NCBI GenBank assembly: GCA_947179155.2
Contig: OX359264.1
Location: 57,088,702 to 57,152,701, forward strand
Direction of reading: 5' to 3'
Source: Hedera helix
Taxonomy: Eukaryota > Streptophyta > Magnoliopsida > Apiales > Araliaceae
DNA length: 64,000 bases
The position numbers and the translations under genes are program-made. How positions within the stretch are numbered: the first letter of the stretch is position 1; each line of letters starts with the position of its first letter. Positions 26,301 through 38,317 of this stretch are shown here, piece after piece. The notes below the pieces were generated by a model. That model searched no databases. It saw nothing but the letters and a program-made list of their open reading frames with translations, and was not told the origin of the DNA.

Positions 26301-28207
26301 TTACTTTATAGTCTTTATAAACCCTGCTGCCATCCATGGTTTAGCGTGGAGTTAGAAAAGCTTTTATTGTTGTTGTTATCTTCATGTTTAACAGTGGAAA
26401 ACAATGTTCTGTAACTCCCATGTTCATGGTTATGTAGCGGACTTGAAGTTTTAAAATATGAAGTCATGCTTTTTCTTTACTAGAGCAACTTCAGATATTA
26501 TACACAAAAGTAGAAGAATAAAACTACTGTTAAATTGCTGATACACATGGATTTTTAATGCATCGCAGAATTTAGGATTGGAGACGGTAGGAGTGGAAAT
26601 GGACAAGAATGGAGCAATACAGGTGCTATGTTCATTTCCAACAGCTTTTTCTTGCCGACTCTCCTCGTTGCTTGTTCTTGACTATTTTCTATATTTTGTA
26701 CACAGGTTGATGAATACTCTCGCACAGCAGTCCCCTCAATTTGGGCTGTTGGAGATGTTACAGATAGACTGAATTTAACTCCAGTTGCTTTGATGGAGGG
26801 AGGTGCATTGGCGAAGACTATGTTTGCGAATGAACCCACAAAACCAGATTTTAGGTACTTCACCCATTCACAGTTAATTAATTGGTAGCCTTGAAACAAA
26901 GATTCTTATTATACGGAGTCCATTTGAGTAAAATATCATTTTAAATTGGAAGTAATAGGTGACATGATTATCGTTTGTGTTCTCACATCGACCTATTATG
27001 GCATGTAAGAACTTGTTTAATTTTTGACTTTCACCATCCATCTCTGTTGAGAAAGTTTCCGGTTTGTGATTCAGCTATAGAGGTTACTTTATAACTAATA
27101 ACCTTCCTGAACATTGTTATCTGCTTTTAAACAGGGCTGTCCCTTCTGCAGTGTTTTCTCAACCACCCATTGGACAAGTTGGTCTGACTGAAGAACAGGT
27201 ATGGCAATTCTGAATCATGTCTGCGACAGTGTTGATTTGCTCATTACGCTTGACATGTCAAGGGTTGTGCAGGCTATACAAGAGTATGGTGATGTTGATG
27301 TCTTTACATCAAATTACAGGCCCTTAAAGGCTACACTTTCTGGCCTCCCAGACAGGGTTTTCATGAAACTTATAGTATGTGTAAAGACAAACAAAGTTCT
27401 GGGGTTGCACATGTGTGGTGAAGATTCACCAGAAATTGTGCAGGTTACTTTATATTCTGTCTAATTCTTATTTTTTCTCAATGGTGGGATATACAGTTAT
27501 ATGACTGTAAATGTCAAAATCTCAGGGATTTGCTATTGCTGTGAAGGCTGGCTTGACTAAGGCGGATTTTGATGCCACAGTTGGTATTCACCCTACATCA
27601 GCAGAGGAACTAGTTACAATGAGGACGCCTACGCGAAAGATTAGGAGTAGCTCTCCAACTGAGGTTTGTTTATCGAGTTGAGAGCTTTATTAATTGCATC
27701 TATGATGATCTGGGTTCATTTATCATAGATAATCTAGTCTTTGGATATGCTTGTACACCATGCAAAATTTTGTCACTAAAAACTAACTGTGGTTCCAGGA
27801 AATTTTCCCACATTTCCATATCCATCTTTGCCATTTGTCTGTGTAGGGGATTATCTTCTTCATAATACAACTTTGTGTCCTTTACCGCCTCCATGCAATT
27901 TAATTTTCAATTTTCTCTTCCCCTAGCATTACATTGAATATTAATGAAGGTTTCCAAACCATCTAGTCTGTTTTACCCAAGTCTATTGTCCATTGAAGCT
28001 ACTTCTACCATTTCATGAATGTGTTCTAATTTAACTTTAATATTTCTGTTGCTACTAATGCTAAATCTCCATTGCAATGATACTAATATGCAGTCACATT
28101 TGTTGCCAGTATTTGCATGCGACTAGTTATGTTTTTTATTATGTTACTTGTTCAAATTGGTTCAGGGAACAGTGGATCCTGAGGTAAAAGCTGCTGCAGG
28201 AGTTTAA
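23324..28207 (+). CDS. GR2: Glutathione reductase, plastid/mitochondrial type
   Basis: FAD enzyme that reduces oxidised glutathione with NADPH, part of the ascorbate-glutathione cycle. Exons: 23324-23730, 25331-25556, 25700-25978, 26085-26261, 26569-26622, 26706-26854, 27135-27198, 27273-27443, 27526-27663, 28166-28207; total 1707 nt, 568 aa plus TAA (Arabidopsis plastid form is about 565). Residues 1-75 are Ser/Thr/Pro/Arg-rich with few acids, as in a transit peptide. The FAD site is FTIGAGSGGVRASR. The redox disulfide is Cys137/Cys142 in GGTCVLRGCVPKK, split by intron 1. The NADPH-binding Rossmann motif is IVGGGYIAVEFAG. The second FAD motif is IWAVGDVT. The catalytic His-Glu pair is in HPTSAEE near the C-terminus. 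All key residues are present. Intron 1 carries a MITE. Confidence 0.97.
24633..25188. mobile_element. hAT-like MITE in glutathione reductase intron 1 (556 bp)
   Basis: The ends are inverted: CATAGTTGTCA on the left and TGACAACTATG on the right. They are flanked by an identical 8 bp direct repeat, ACTGTATG, at 24625-24632 and 25189-25196. An 8 bp target-site duplication is the hallmark of the hAT superfamily. Subterminal GACGCC and CGCCTAG motifs recur on both sides. There is no transposase, so it is non-autonomous. Just right of it lie two or three ~30 bp units containing CTGATCTGTATGAGC. Confidence 0.85.
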
Positions 28208-30060
28208 CACAACTTGTGTTAATAAAGATTTTGCTGGTTCAAGGTGAGATATCTCCTCCTCCTGAGTCTTCCAACAGAGAAGTGAAGCATCCATAACTAG
28301 AGAACGATCTTACAATTTTTTAGTCTTCCGATTTTACTGTGTATTGTTGGCCTGTAGCAACATTAGTTGCCACCCACACCCACAGAGAGAGAGAGGGAGA
28401 CGCAGAGAGAGAGAGACAGTAAACAAGATTTCTCTTCAAAAAAAGAAGAAGAGAAAAACCTTTCATATGTGAAGCGATTCTTTTGAGTCAGAGATAGAGA
28501 GAGATTCTCTGTTCTTTTATAGTGCGTGTGTCTGGTTTTCTACTTTCCTTACACTGTTAACTGTAAGTTTAAAACACACGAACTATCATGTTAATTTCCA
28601 GCGCTTATCCACCAATTGATTTCTTTCCATTGGCATGCCTCCCGTCAATTGGGAGGTTTGGGTATATTAAACTGTGTGAGAATGTGAGATACTTGATTAT
28701 TTTGGTGGGATAAAGCTTCAAGATTTGTCATCTGTCACAACTTTTGTATGGCGATATACATCTAATGGTTTTATACTTTTATTAGAGTTCTAAGCTAATG
28801 GATATGGACTGTTATTTTTCTGAATCTTTTTTGTCGGCTAAGTGATGAATTTCTCAGTGATATTTAAATATCGTTATTCTGCTATACGCTCAACTTTCCT
28901 TGCTATCATACTAAACCTTATTTTGCATCTAAAAATTTAGTTGCACTGTTTGGCAGACCATGGTGATTGGGGACAAATTATACCAGTGAGATAGCTTTTA
29001 CCAGAACTCGATCACGGCAGTTGCGAAGCTTCACTTGGGAGAACGGATGATGCTGGTTGCCTGTGGAGGCCATTAATGAATTCCAATAAAGGGAAATACG
29101 CCTTGACAAATTGTTGTTGACCTTTAGTCATGCGATTTTTTGTGACTAGTATGAGAAAAGCATTTACGTCCAGAATTTACTTTTTTCCATTTTCCTGTTT
29201 CTCGAACAGAGATGATACAATAGGTTTAGTAATAGTCAGTCTCACGGATAAATTATGTCCATACTTGTGGTTGTACCTATATAAGAGTGGTTATTTTTCT
29301 ACTATATGTGACGGCACAACTGATTTCTCTATATCCTGCTCTTCATCTAGTATTTGACAATAGATCAAAAGTTTTATTTGGGATCTCAGTATGATTGTAT
29401 GAGCTTTATATTGATAGTCTAGGCATAAAATGGCCAAAATAGCTGGGTTCTCATTGTTGATCATTATTACAATGACATTTATTAAAAAACAAAACAAAGT
29501 GTTGGGATAGCGGGAACTTGTTATTTAGCCACAAAATAAATAGTGGCAACTTCAGTTTGGTATTCTATATGTTAACCTTTTGTGGAGGAGCTATGGGCTC
29601 CGCCTGGTTATTGCTTTCGTTATTGTGATACGTTTGATTTTTATTTTTATTTTAAGTTTAAAAATGTTTGTCAAAAGTCAATATTGATCTTATTACTTAA
29701 TATTGATCTTATTACTTGAAACGAAAGAAATATTTTATATTGTTGTCAGCTTTGTTTTTCTTTTTTTCCCTGTTAGAAATTGTTTAAGAGATGCGAGTCG
29801 GTTACCAAATTAGATCATGGTAAGGTATGGATATGTATAGAACAGGTTTGAGCTGAACCAAACATGAGTAGGAATCAGGACTGAGAAAAACTGGTGTATA
29901 GATTTAACTTTTGAGAGATAAATTCTAGAAACACTGTTCCTCTACGGATATGCCATGCAGTTCAGCAATGAACCAACACAAGGAAGCAAGGCACTAAAAG
30001 ATAAAGTAAAAACAAAAGAATTACGGTAAAGAACAACGAAAGGCACTGATATAAAACCAT
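28208..30060. other. Glutathione reductase 3' UTR and spacer
   Basis: No coding exon was recognised. (GA)n stretches at about 28384-28420 and 28492-28502 follow the stop codon and are probably in the 3' UTR. The remainder is AT-rich spacer between convergent genes. Confidence 0.5.
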
Positions 30061-30670
30061 TGATAAAGTCAAATGGTTCATCCTGTCTGAAAACAATTCC
30101 CAGAAAATAACTACAAGTTATCAGCAGAACCTACATGCATCTGTGAGGTGTAGTGACACAACTTGTACAATAACAACTTTCCAGCAACATTCCCTGCAGC
30201 CGTGAGGCCTCCACACGGACTGAAATCCAAACAGCAGGGATAATTTAGAGTCCAATTTGATCGATGTTCAGTTGGAGAAGACGGTTAATGCAGGAACATG
30301 AATCAACTTCAAACTTTCTTCTTCGTGCTTGAGCTAATGGCTAAAATTTGAGCATAAAAAAAACTGATTATCATTTAGCTGGCATAACGATTCTTCCCGT
30401 CTGTGGAGGAAAAATCCCATAAAGGTAACTATCAGCAGGACCCACATCCATCTATGCATGGTTGTAGTGATGCAACTTGTACAAAAGCACGTTTCCTGCA
30501 GCATTCCCCATGGCCACGAAACCTCCACCTGGACTGAAATCCAGACAGCGGGGATATTTAGAGTCCGATTTGGTGGAGGCCAGTTGGAGAAAACGGTGAA
30601 TGAAGGAACATGAATAAGCTTCAAGATTCTATTCTTCATGCTTGAGCTAATGGCTAAAATTTGAGCATCA
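30061..30670. repeat. ~311 bp tandem duplication of the UTP18 3' end
   Basis: The stretch 30061-30355 aligns with 30370-30670, the last coding part and 3' UTR of UTP18, at an offset of 311-313 bp. Shared anchors include ATCAGCAG (30120 and 30431) and GAGCTAATGGCTAAAATTTG (30331 and 30644). The distal copy has many substitutions and is a decayed gene fragment on the minus strand. It retains a base that the main gene has lost (see the UTP18 entry). Confidence 0.85.
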
Positions 30671-32152
30671 TTATTAAACTTCATAAAATCAACTTTTGTT
30701 GTTAAATTCTCTAGAGTCTTGATAGGTTTTCTCTTTCCCCCTAGGAAATCTTCTTGGTCATAAATGTTCACTATCCCACTGTCTGAACCAGCAGCAAACA
30801 AATTTCCACTGAGGGATGTACAAAGTGATGAACTGCTTATGCAACCTTCATCAACACCCTTATGGAAGCAAGCCCTTGTCCTCAAATCCCAGTGGTAAAT
30901 CTGTCCATCGCCACCAGAACTCAGCAATTGTTGCCCACCTTTAGAGAAAGCTAAAGAGCGAACAGTGCCATTCGTCTTTAGTGTTCCAATCAGTTCCTTC
31001 GTTTTGGCTGAAACTAACAAAATATACCCTTCATTGCCAATAAAGGCAATTGTATTAGAATCAGGTGAAACCTCAAATGCTTCCAAGCTCTTCTCCTCCC
31101 TAGGGCCTATTTTATCTATCTTTGCCTTCACCAAGTCAAAACTGTAAAAGAACTTTCTTCTTCCTGATACAATAACCTGAGACCCATCAGGTAATAAAGA
31201 AGCCTTTCGAATAGGACAATCATCAACGAATATACTTTGAATTTTGGTGTTCCTTTTGCCATCAATCTGAAAAAGTCTTAGCTTTTTATCCAACTCATCA
31301 GTGAGGAGCAACTGAGCATTTCGATGGAACTGAACCGAAGTAATTGGACCACTGGAAGGATCCTCAGCATTTGCATCAACTAGTCTTGAGTACTCAAGAA
31401 GTCCAGGTAACAACTTTCCACTGCTTTTCACAACAAGATCTTTGTTAGTTCGAAGGATATCATTGACATCTCCATCATCCTTGTAACCACTGGCTAGCAC
31501 TGCCCCAGTTTCTGAATCTGAATATTCACCATCAAAACCATAGTTCTTATCCCGCGAATCAAGTTGAGCCCACTCAATGCCTCGGTTCAGCTTCTCATGC
31601 TGAGCCCTCAATCTTGACACATAAGAAGCACCACTAATTATCCTCTCGTCCTCTTCCTTCCTCAGCTTCCTTAATCTGTTAACTTCAACAATATTTATAT
31701 TGGTTTTCTCCTCCTCTTCGTCCACCCAGACAGATTTTCTCTGTATCGTTTCCACCTCTCCTCTACTTTCCTCTGGGAAATCAACATCCTCTTCATAAAC
31801 AGACAGTTGCCTATTTGCAGACCGGTCCATAAAGAACAACGTAGAATTATCAACTTCCTCTCTCATGTCTTCTTCTTCCTCCTCATCTTTCCCAAACTCA
31901 ACTGGGGAGTGCAAAGAGCCAAACAAAAGGTTCTCAATTTTCTTCATTTCCTTCTCCTCCTCCATTACCAGCCGCTTATCCTCACCCTTTCGTTCTCTCT
32001 TCTTTTTCTTACTTCCAAAAGTATCCAAATCAGATTCTTGCCTATCTTCAATATCAGATTTCTCATCCAAACCTGACGGCTCATCATGAGCCTTCCTTTT
32101 AATTTTCTGATCTCGGTCTTTGGGATTAACATTTTTGAGAAATCATACTCAT
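30452..32152 (-). CDS. UTP18: UTP18-like WD40 protein, with two single-base frameshifts
   Basis: UTP18 is a WD40 subunit of the small-subunit processome that processes 18S rRNA in the nucleolus (family knowledge). One long open frame covers about 32070-30334. It has an acidic/basic N-terminal region (KKKKRERK, many Glu runs), then WD-type repeats such as GPITSVQFHRNAQLLLTDEL, SLAFSKGGQQLLSSGGDGQ and a late SFTVFSNWPPPNR. That frame has no ATG at its start. The natural start ATGAGTATG lies at 32152, one base out of frame; an extra A in the A-run at 32132-32136 explains it. At about 30554-30559 one base is missing, so the end is read out of frame. Another frame continues as YPRCLDFSPGGGF...LLYKLHHYNHA to a TAG at 30452, as expected for UTP18. 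Restored length is 566 aa. Either recent decay or assembly errors fit. Confidence 0.85.
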
Positions 32153-32168
32153 TTTGCCTATAGTGTCA

Positions 32169-32359
32169 CTGCAAAATGAGATTTTAAAAAATATTGCTAA
32201 GAACATCAAAAAATACTAATACATTTTCATAACTACATTCAACAGTTACATTCAAATTTAATTATGTAAGATTACTAGAAATGCTTATGCTCTGTTTGTG
32301 TGACGATAATTGTAATTATATATCCAAATAAATACAGATACTGAAAAGTAAAATCTTAC
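32169..32359 (-). other. Probable 5' UTR intron of UTP18
   Basis: On the minus strand the donor is TTCCG|GTAAGATTT (ending exon at 32360) and the acceptor ATTTTGCAG|TGACAC (exon resumes at 32168), 16 bases before the ATG. Inferred from splice sites only. Confidence 0.5.
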
Positions 32360-32433
32360 CGGAAAGAGAAGTTTCAACAGCGACGGCGAGAAATCGCCAA
32401 GCGTTGGCAGCAAATGAGGAGTAACCAGGCCTA

Positions 32434-32916
32434 TGTTGTTTATAAAAAACATATTTAAAATTAAATTATTTATTTTAATTTAATATTATTTTGAATTATA
32501 AAAAAATTGATACCTAACTAATATTAGATAAATGTATTAACCTTATGTTAGGTATTGGCGTAAACTAATCATATGTGAGTGTGTTGGGGAATTGACAAGT
32601 TATAAAGACGCAGACATGGCAAACTCTAAAGAAAAAAAGTTTATTTCGGAGTATTTGTTATCCCATGAGAGGGATTAATAATCTTTAAGGTCGGACCATT
32701 AGTCCCATAAAATCATTTAACTTAAAATAACGAGAACTATTAATCTCAAAAAAAATTATGAAATTATATAATTTCACATAAATAGTATTAGGACTGATAA
32801 AAAAATAGTTATTTAAAGGATTATTAATCCTTTTTTATGTGATAAAATAGTTTAAAATAATATTAAATTAATACAAATAATTCAATCATAAATGTATTTT
32901 TTATAAACAAATGTAA
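32434..32916. mobile_element. AT-rich MITE, family shared with 56165-56510 (copy 1)
   Basis: The ends are long inverted repeats: TTGTTTATAAAAAACATATT on the left, and the right end reads TTGTTTATAAAAAATACATT in reverse. Both continue into AATTATTT(G/A)TATTAATTTAATATT. The interior shares GAGGGATTAATAAT-type sequence with the copy at 56165-56510. This copy also carries a ~150 bp internal insertion. It sits about 40 bases upstream of the likely UTP18 first exon. Confidence 0.65.
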
Positions 32917-33103
32917 CTAGGGTTTAAGGTTTTGCCTGCCGCTGCATTCTTTCAGAGTGGATCGGGCTATGTTACAGGCTAGCTAGTAATATAATTGGTG
33001 ACGTAAACTTTCCGAGTGGATTGGGCTGTGCATAAGGGATGAAGACGGCTGAGATGAGTCATCTTGTTCGATTTAATTCAGTCCGGCCGATTTGACTTAT
33101 ATA

Positions 33104-33509
33104 TAATGTTTAGAAAGTCGGATTGATTATTGAATCGAAAAAGATATCAGATAAATAAGTTATTGATTCAATCAGTGGTAGAACCGTTATTGAACCGATG
33201 ATGTCATAAATACATAAAAAAAATATATTATTAATAATTAATAAAATTTTAAAATATCTAATTTTTTATAAACTAATAAATAATAAAATAATGTTATAAT
33301 ATTAATAAAAATATTTTTGTAAAAAAAAACTTAAAAATCAGGTCAACCGGTTCAACTAATCGATTTTACTAATTGAACTACCGGTAGTCAACCAATTTTT
33401 GACCGAATCAACGTCAAACTGATTTTTTGGGCCAACCGGACTAAAGAGCCGACGGGTTTCGATAGAATCACAGTAAGACCGTCGGTCTGGTCCAATTTTC
33501 TAAATATTG
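33104..33509. mobile_element. Candidate MITE with CCGGTT-rich interior
   Basis: The left end AATGTTTAGAAAGTCGGA and the reverse complement of the right end, AATATTTAGAAAATTGGA, form an imperfect inverted repeat. The interior is rich in AACCGG/GGTCAACCGG and TTGAACC phrases, common in plant MITE families. No target-site duplication was established. Confidence 0.5.
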
Positions 33510-34188
33510 CTTGTGCATACAAACTTAATTTAAGATTGAATTAGTAAGTATTTAGCCCAAAAAAAGAAGTTAATTTAGTTATAGTTAATGTCTTGAGGTT
33601 CGGAAAATTTTAAATGACCCTATTGTCGAATTAAGTCATGCAATTTAAATCATAAAAAATATGTGAATGCAATTTAATTTATTAGATAATTAAAAATCAC
33701 ATGTACTAACAACGCTAGCTAAATCTATGTGAATTGATATCTATCAACATTATATAAGCAATTTAGGAGATGACTGTTTTCATTTTATTTTTTTGGAGCA
33801 TTGAGTCTACTATTTTTACATATTTAGATATTTATTATTAGGTTTTAATGTGAATTATTTACTAAAAAATAAGAGTGTAAATGAATTGAACTGAACTTTC
33901 CCTTAGGCCCATACTCGTTTATGTGGAGTTTAACTGAACTTTTAGGAATGCTAAATCATTCGGATCTTTAACTTCAATGCATTTTAATTTTTTTGGTAGC
34001 GTAGTTGAGGCTGCCCTTAGTGTTATTCGGCTTGGACGTTCCCTTAGGCCCATACTGACAACTGGATTATTGGTATTGTGGTAGCAGTGGAGATAAACTC
34101 TAATCATTTGCTTTGCCTTTGGGCTGGTTATTGAGAAGCTAGGCATAATTTTTTCTCTTTTTTCTTTCCTTCATATGTTTTCTCTCCA

Positions 34189-34234
<46 letters not shown>

Positions 34235-35754
34235 GTGCATACACTTGGTAACGTTAGAAAGATTCGCGTGTTTCTTACCACGTTCGTCATTTTGTTATGC
34301 TTGTCCCAAATTGTAGTGTCATTTTCTCAAAAGTTTTCATGGTTTGAAGAAGGTAAACATTAATTAGTCTGCATCTGTTTATAAAAGAGTTTTATTTTTA
34401 TTAAAAAGAAATTATATAAAAAAAAATCTCCTTTTATTAATACCATTATACAAGACATAATCTTCTCAAATGGACTCGTTAATTTAATTATATTACCACT
34501 ATTAAATTAATAGTTTGTTATTTTTAAAAATAAATATGATAAAACTAATATATTTTTAATATTTTGAAATTCTAATAGAATTCTTTTTATGAATCAGAAA
34601 GAGGATCATATAAAGATGCAACTTGCATATATGTAGATATGTATGTATATGTATATTCCATTACTTTCTTAACTATTGAGGTATCACGTGATGGTAAAAT
34701 TTTATATCAAAATATAATTTTTTTTTGAAAATATATATACTTTAATAGATCATATACCTAACTTTTTAGATTAAGATACAATTTTAGATGAGTATATTTT
34801 ATATATATGAGCCGAATATTTTTCGTATAATAGTAAAATCTCATATCGAAACATAAGAAAAAAATTAAAAATATATATACTTTAATGAATCATAAACTTA
34901 ATAAATTAATATTTTAAATTAATATATAATTACAAAAAAATATATATGAGTCAAATATTCTTAACACAACCTGCATCAATACCCAATGGCCATCGATGTT
35001 TAAGCTAGAGGACCGTACATAAATAAATATATATAGTTGCTATTCAATAGTAATGTGATTGATTCGTTTTTGCCCTCCTTGTCTTTTTCCCATTTTTTTA
35101 CTTTTTATTGAGTAAAGGATGGCCACAATTTTGCATGGAATCATTTCCCTCTTTAATGATTGATTGTTATACAAAAGAAATAGATAGATACAGAAAAACA
35201 TACTATTACTACTACTACCCCATGAAAATGGGCCGGCAAAAATAAATGCTCAATTGACATGCACATGAACTTGCCCCCTTCCTTGGACAATGCTTATCCG
35301 ACATTATTCAATTTCTCTCATTTCCATCCTCAAAACATTTAATTTAATGTATTTAATTCCACAAAAAATTGAAAGCTTATATTATTAAAAATGATTAATT
35401 CCAGTATTAAAAAAAAAACTATAGTATAACAAATAATAGCTATAATATACATCAGAAATGAAGCTTCTTATTAAGCAAACCATTAACTAAATAATAATAT
35501 TAACTAAAACAAGCATATTCAAGACAAAACCAAGTTTTAGATCTAGTACAAGATTTATCGTTTCTGTCCATTACTAATTAAATAAGCAAATATCTCACAC
35601 TAATTAATTAATACATCAAACCATGCATATATACTACAAATATGATAACTAAGCAATCTGCTCAATCCATCTCGTGTGCTTGTCATTGTTTGGTAATTAT
35701 TTTCAGGCGACAACTAAGATCAAAGGAGCAGGCTGCCGGCCATTGATGTCTACT
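33510..35754. other. Gene-free AT-rich DNA with (CA)n(TA)n microsatellite
   Basis: A compound (CA)n(TA)n repeat lies at 34189-34234. No exon was recognised. The bases just above 35700 are probably the 3' UTR of the minus-strand Aux/IAA gene. Confidence 0.5.
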
Positions 35755-37665
35755 TCAGGTTCTGTTCTTGCATTTCTCCATGGCTCTTGGAGCTGAAATT
35801 CAATTGGAAATTTCATTAACGAAGAAGACTGATTAATCTATAATAATAAGATTTGTTTAATATACTATAGATTACTATATATACTGACCGAGTCCAATTG
35901 CTTCGGTTCCTTTCATTATGCGTAAGCGCTTGCAAGAACCAACAAACATCCTGTTTAAAATCAAATTTAGATAATGCAACTAATAAGTGAACAAAATTCA
36001 TAAAATTTAATTTTCTTTACAATTAAGTTGTGAATATGCATGGTATGAAATGAAGAAGAAAGACTAACTCCCAAGGGACATCGCCCACGAGCATCCAATC
36101 ACCATCCTTGTCTTCATAAGTTGGAACATAATCAGAACTGTTGAGCAGATCCATTAGTTTGCTCTCATTCATGAAATCCATCAATCCTTGAGATCCACAG
36201 TTGCCTTCAAAGCCAAAAAAGAAAAAGAAAAAAAGAGAGAGGTAAATGAATATAGTTTCTATATATTTCTTAGTTAAGAGATCCATGCATCATACTTCAT
36301 ACCCTCAAAAAAAAGGGAAAGAAAATCTCTTCCGAGCTATATTTTATTCAAAAACGAGAATCTCATATGACTTTTGATTTTATTTTAAATCAGAGACATA
36401 TTAAGATTTACATATGACATTTAAACGAAGAAGTTATGTTCAAATGTATCTTGCACAAATCTTGATATAAATTTAATACTAGTATCATGTTAGTTTGTGA
36501 GAAATTAATTGGTTAATGTGTTTAATTACCAATGGTGAAGGAACTGAACATCTTGCCTAGGGCATCAGAAAGCTCTTGATAACTCTTGTACATTTTGAGA
36601 TCGACTTTGCGGAGGTAAGGTGCACCATCCAAGCTCACCTTCACAAAGCTGGCGCCGGCAGCGCCAATGGGGCTGCTCACCTTTTCACTACTGATCTCCT
36701 CACGATTGCTGCTGCTTTTCTGGACGGAAAGGTTCTTTCGGAAGGATCTGACTGGTGGCCAACCTACAACTTGTGCCCTGAAATTATTTGGTTTGTTTAG
36801 TAGTATTGATCTAATTATAATAAAATTATGATGACAAATTTAATAATATCATATCATGTTATATTATTATAATTAAAAAGTAGACTCTTTCTTGAAGGGA
36901 GTAGATAGTACTTGCGCTAATTCGCTATAAGCTTTTTGCTATCAAACAACTTTTTTTTAATAAAGAATTCGTAATAACTTAAAATTAAGAATGATGAATG
37001 AAAGAAAGTTTAACTTTTGAAAAGAAATTTGAACATGTACGACGAATATGATAAAATATATGTTGTTAATATTGTCAGAACAAAAATAATATAATTAAAT
37101 AAATAAATGGTGTTTAGTATTAACTGTCGCTAAAAGTATTATAAAAGTGTCGCTTAAAATATTAAGTATCTCTAGAACAACCATAAAAATGTCGCTAAAA
37201 ATATTTTCTCTATCAGTTTAATTTTTGCATTGGTAATGTTCTCCTATATTTGAACTAGCGAAAAATGAAGCTTGCGCATTCTTCTAATTTCTTTCTTTGA
37301 ACATTTACCAAAGTAATTGCTTTCTCATTTCCTTAACTAAGGAGTGAGGAGTGAGGAGTGAGGAGTGAGGAGTGCATGAGACTTAGGTGTTAAGTAGTTG
37401 GCATTGATCTACCCCTATTTAGTGGAGATCGTAGTTTGATTCTCACTACACCCCGTAATGTAACAGATTCTTAATAGTATTAAAAAAGAAAATTATATTT
37501 TCACAATATTTTTTTATATTTTTACATGAAACCCGTTGCCATAAGTCTATAATGACGATTTTTATGTGAAAATATCAAAAAGTGTCGTGGAAATATCAAT
37601 TTTCTTAAATAAATAAAAAACTAAACTGAAGAGTGGATTTTTCATATTGTGTGTGTGTGTGTGTG

Positions 37666-37696
<31 letters not shown>

Positions 37697-38131
37697 TAAT
37701 CGTATTTCATTAACGTTTGATATCATATGTAGTAGCTTCAACGACATGGATAACATATATGGCTAGGCGAAAAGGGAAAAGTTGAGGAAGAAAACAATTA
37801 GAGCTTACTTGGCCGGAGGCTTAGCAACCGGATCATTAGAGGCACCTCCACCACCAACAAGAAGGTTCTTCTCCTTGGGCAGATTCTTGATCACAATTGA
37901 GTCAGTTTGATCCACCTCATCCTCAGTCATCTTGCCTTTGGAAGAAATTAAATTCAGCTTCAAATCCACATCACGACCAGTTTCAGCAAACCCTCTCTTC
38001 CCATTAGCATTTGTAGCACTAATATTGTTTTTGGCCGCCTTCGTACCGCCCGAAAATCCAAATCCTAGCCTTAATTCCGTCTCCTCAAAATTCATCTTAC
38101 CCTTTTCTCCAAGCATATTCACAACTTCCAT
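35755..38131 (-). CDS. IAA: Aux/IAA repressor, IAA7/14/16/17 clade
   Basis: Aux/IAA proteins repress ARF factors and are degraded through TIR1/AFB in response to auxin. Exons on the minus strand: 38131-37809, 36777-36530, 36204-36069, 35950-35889, 35792-35755; total 807 nt, 268 aa plus TGA. All junctions are GT-AG and phases agree. The degron is VVGWPPVRSFRKN, and domains III and IV (FVKVSLDGAPYLRKVDLKMY; YVPTYEDKDGDWMLVGDVPW) hold the PB1 lysine and acidic OPCA residues. The clade is set by NCGSQGLMDFMNESKLMDLL and the tail APRAMEKCKNRT. Domain I is unusual: TELRLGFGFSGG replaces the usual TELxLGLPGG, so the EAR motif LxLxL becomes LRLGF. Intron 1 (36778-37808) carries a MITE and microsatellites. 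A second Aux/IAA gene lies divergently at 57440. Confidence 0.95.
37341..37374. repeat. Heptamer tandem repeat (GGAGTGA)n in Aux/IAA intron 1
   Basis: Nearly five copies of the 7 bp unit GGAGTGA. A small minisatellite with no evident function. Confidence 0.9.
37489..37604. mobile_element. Small hairpin MITE in Aux/IAA intron 1, family shared with 47822-47972
   Basis: The ends TATATTTTCACAATATTTTT and, reversed, TTGATATTTCCACGACACTT are imperfectly inverted around a GTTGCCATAAGTCTATAATG centre. The same ends and centre recur at 47822-47972. Confidence 0.6.
37648..37696. repeat. Compound (TG)n(TA)n microsatellite
   Basis: About 13 TG units followed by about 10 TA units in Aux/IAA intron 1. 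Confidence 0.9.
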
Positions 38132-38317
38132 AAGTCTTGATTAATTACAATCACAACTAAACAATTTCTCTCCAACTTTAATTTATTGTGTTTGGATATA
38201 TATTTCCTTTCTTTTCTTGTTGTTGATGTTGTGGGGGGTGGAATTAAGTTGGAGTGGAGTTTTGTTTTGGAAGTGAGAGAAAGTGAAAGTAAATAAGTTG
38301 GTGTATAGTATATATAG

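Noticed and set aside
27700..27894. 64 aa minus-strand open frame in glutathione reductase intron 9
   Set aside because: Its residue mix looks protein-like, but it is short, antisense, intronic and matches no family I know.
22380..28207. PBL kinase gene with glutathione reductase nested in its first intron
   Set aside because: No kinase-domain exons are visible after glutathione reductase on the plus strand.
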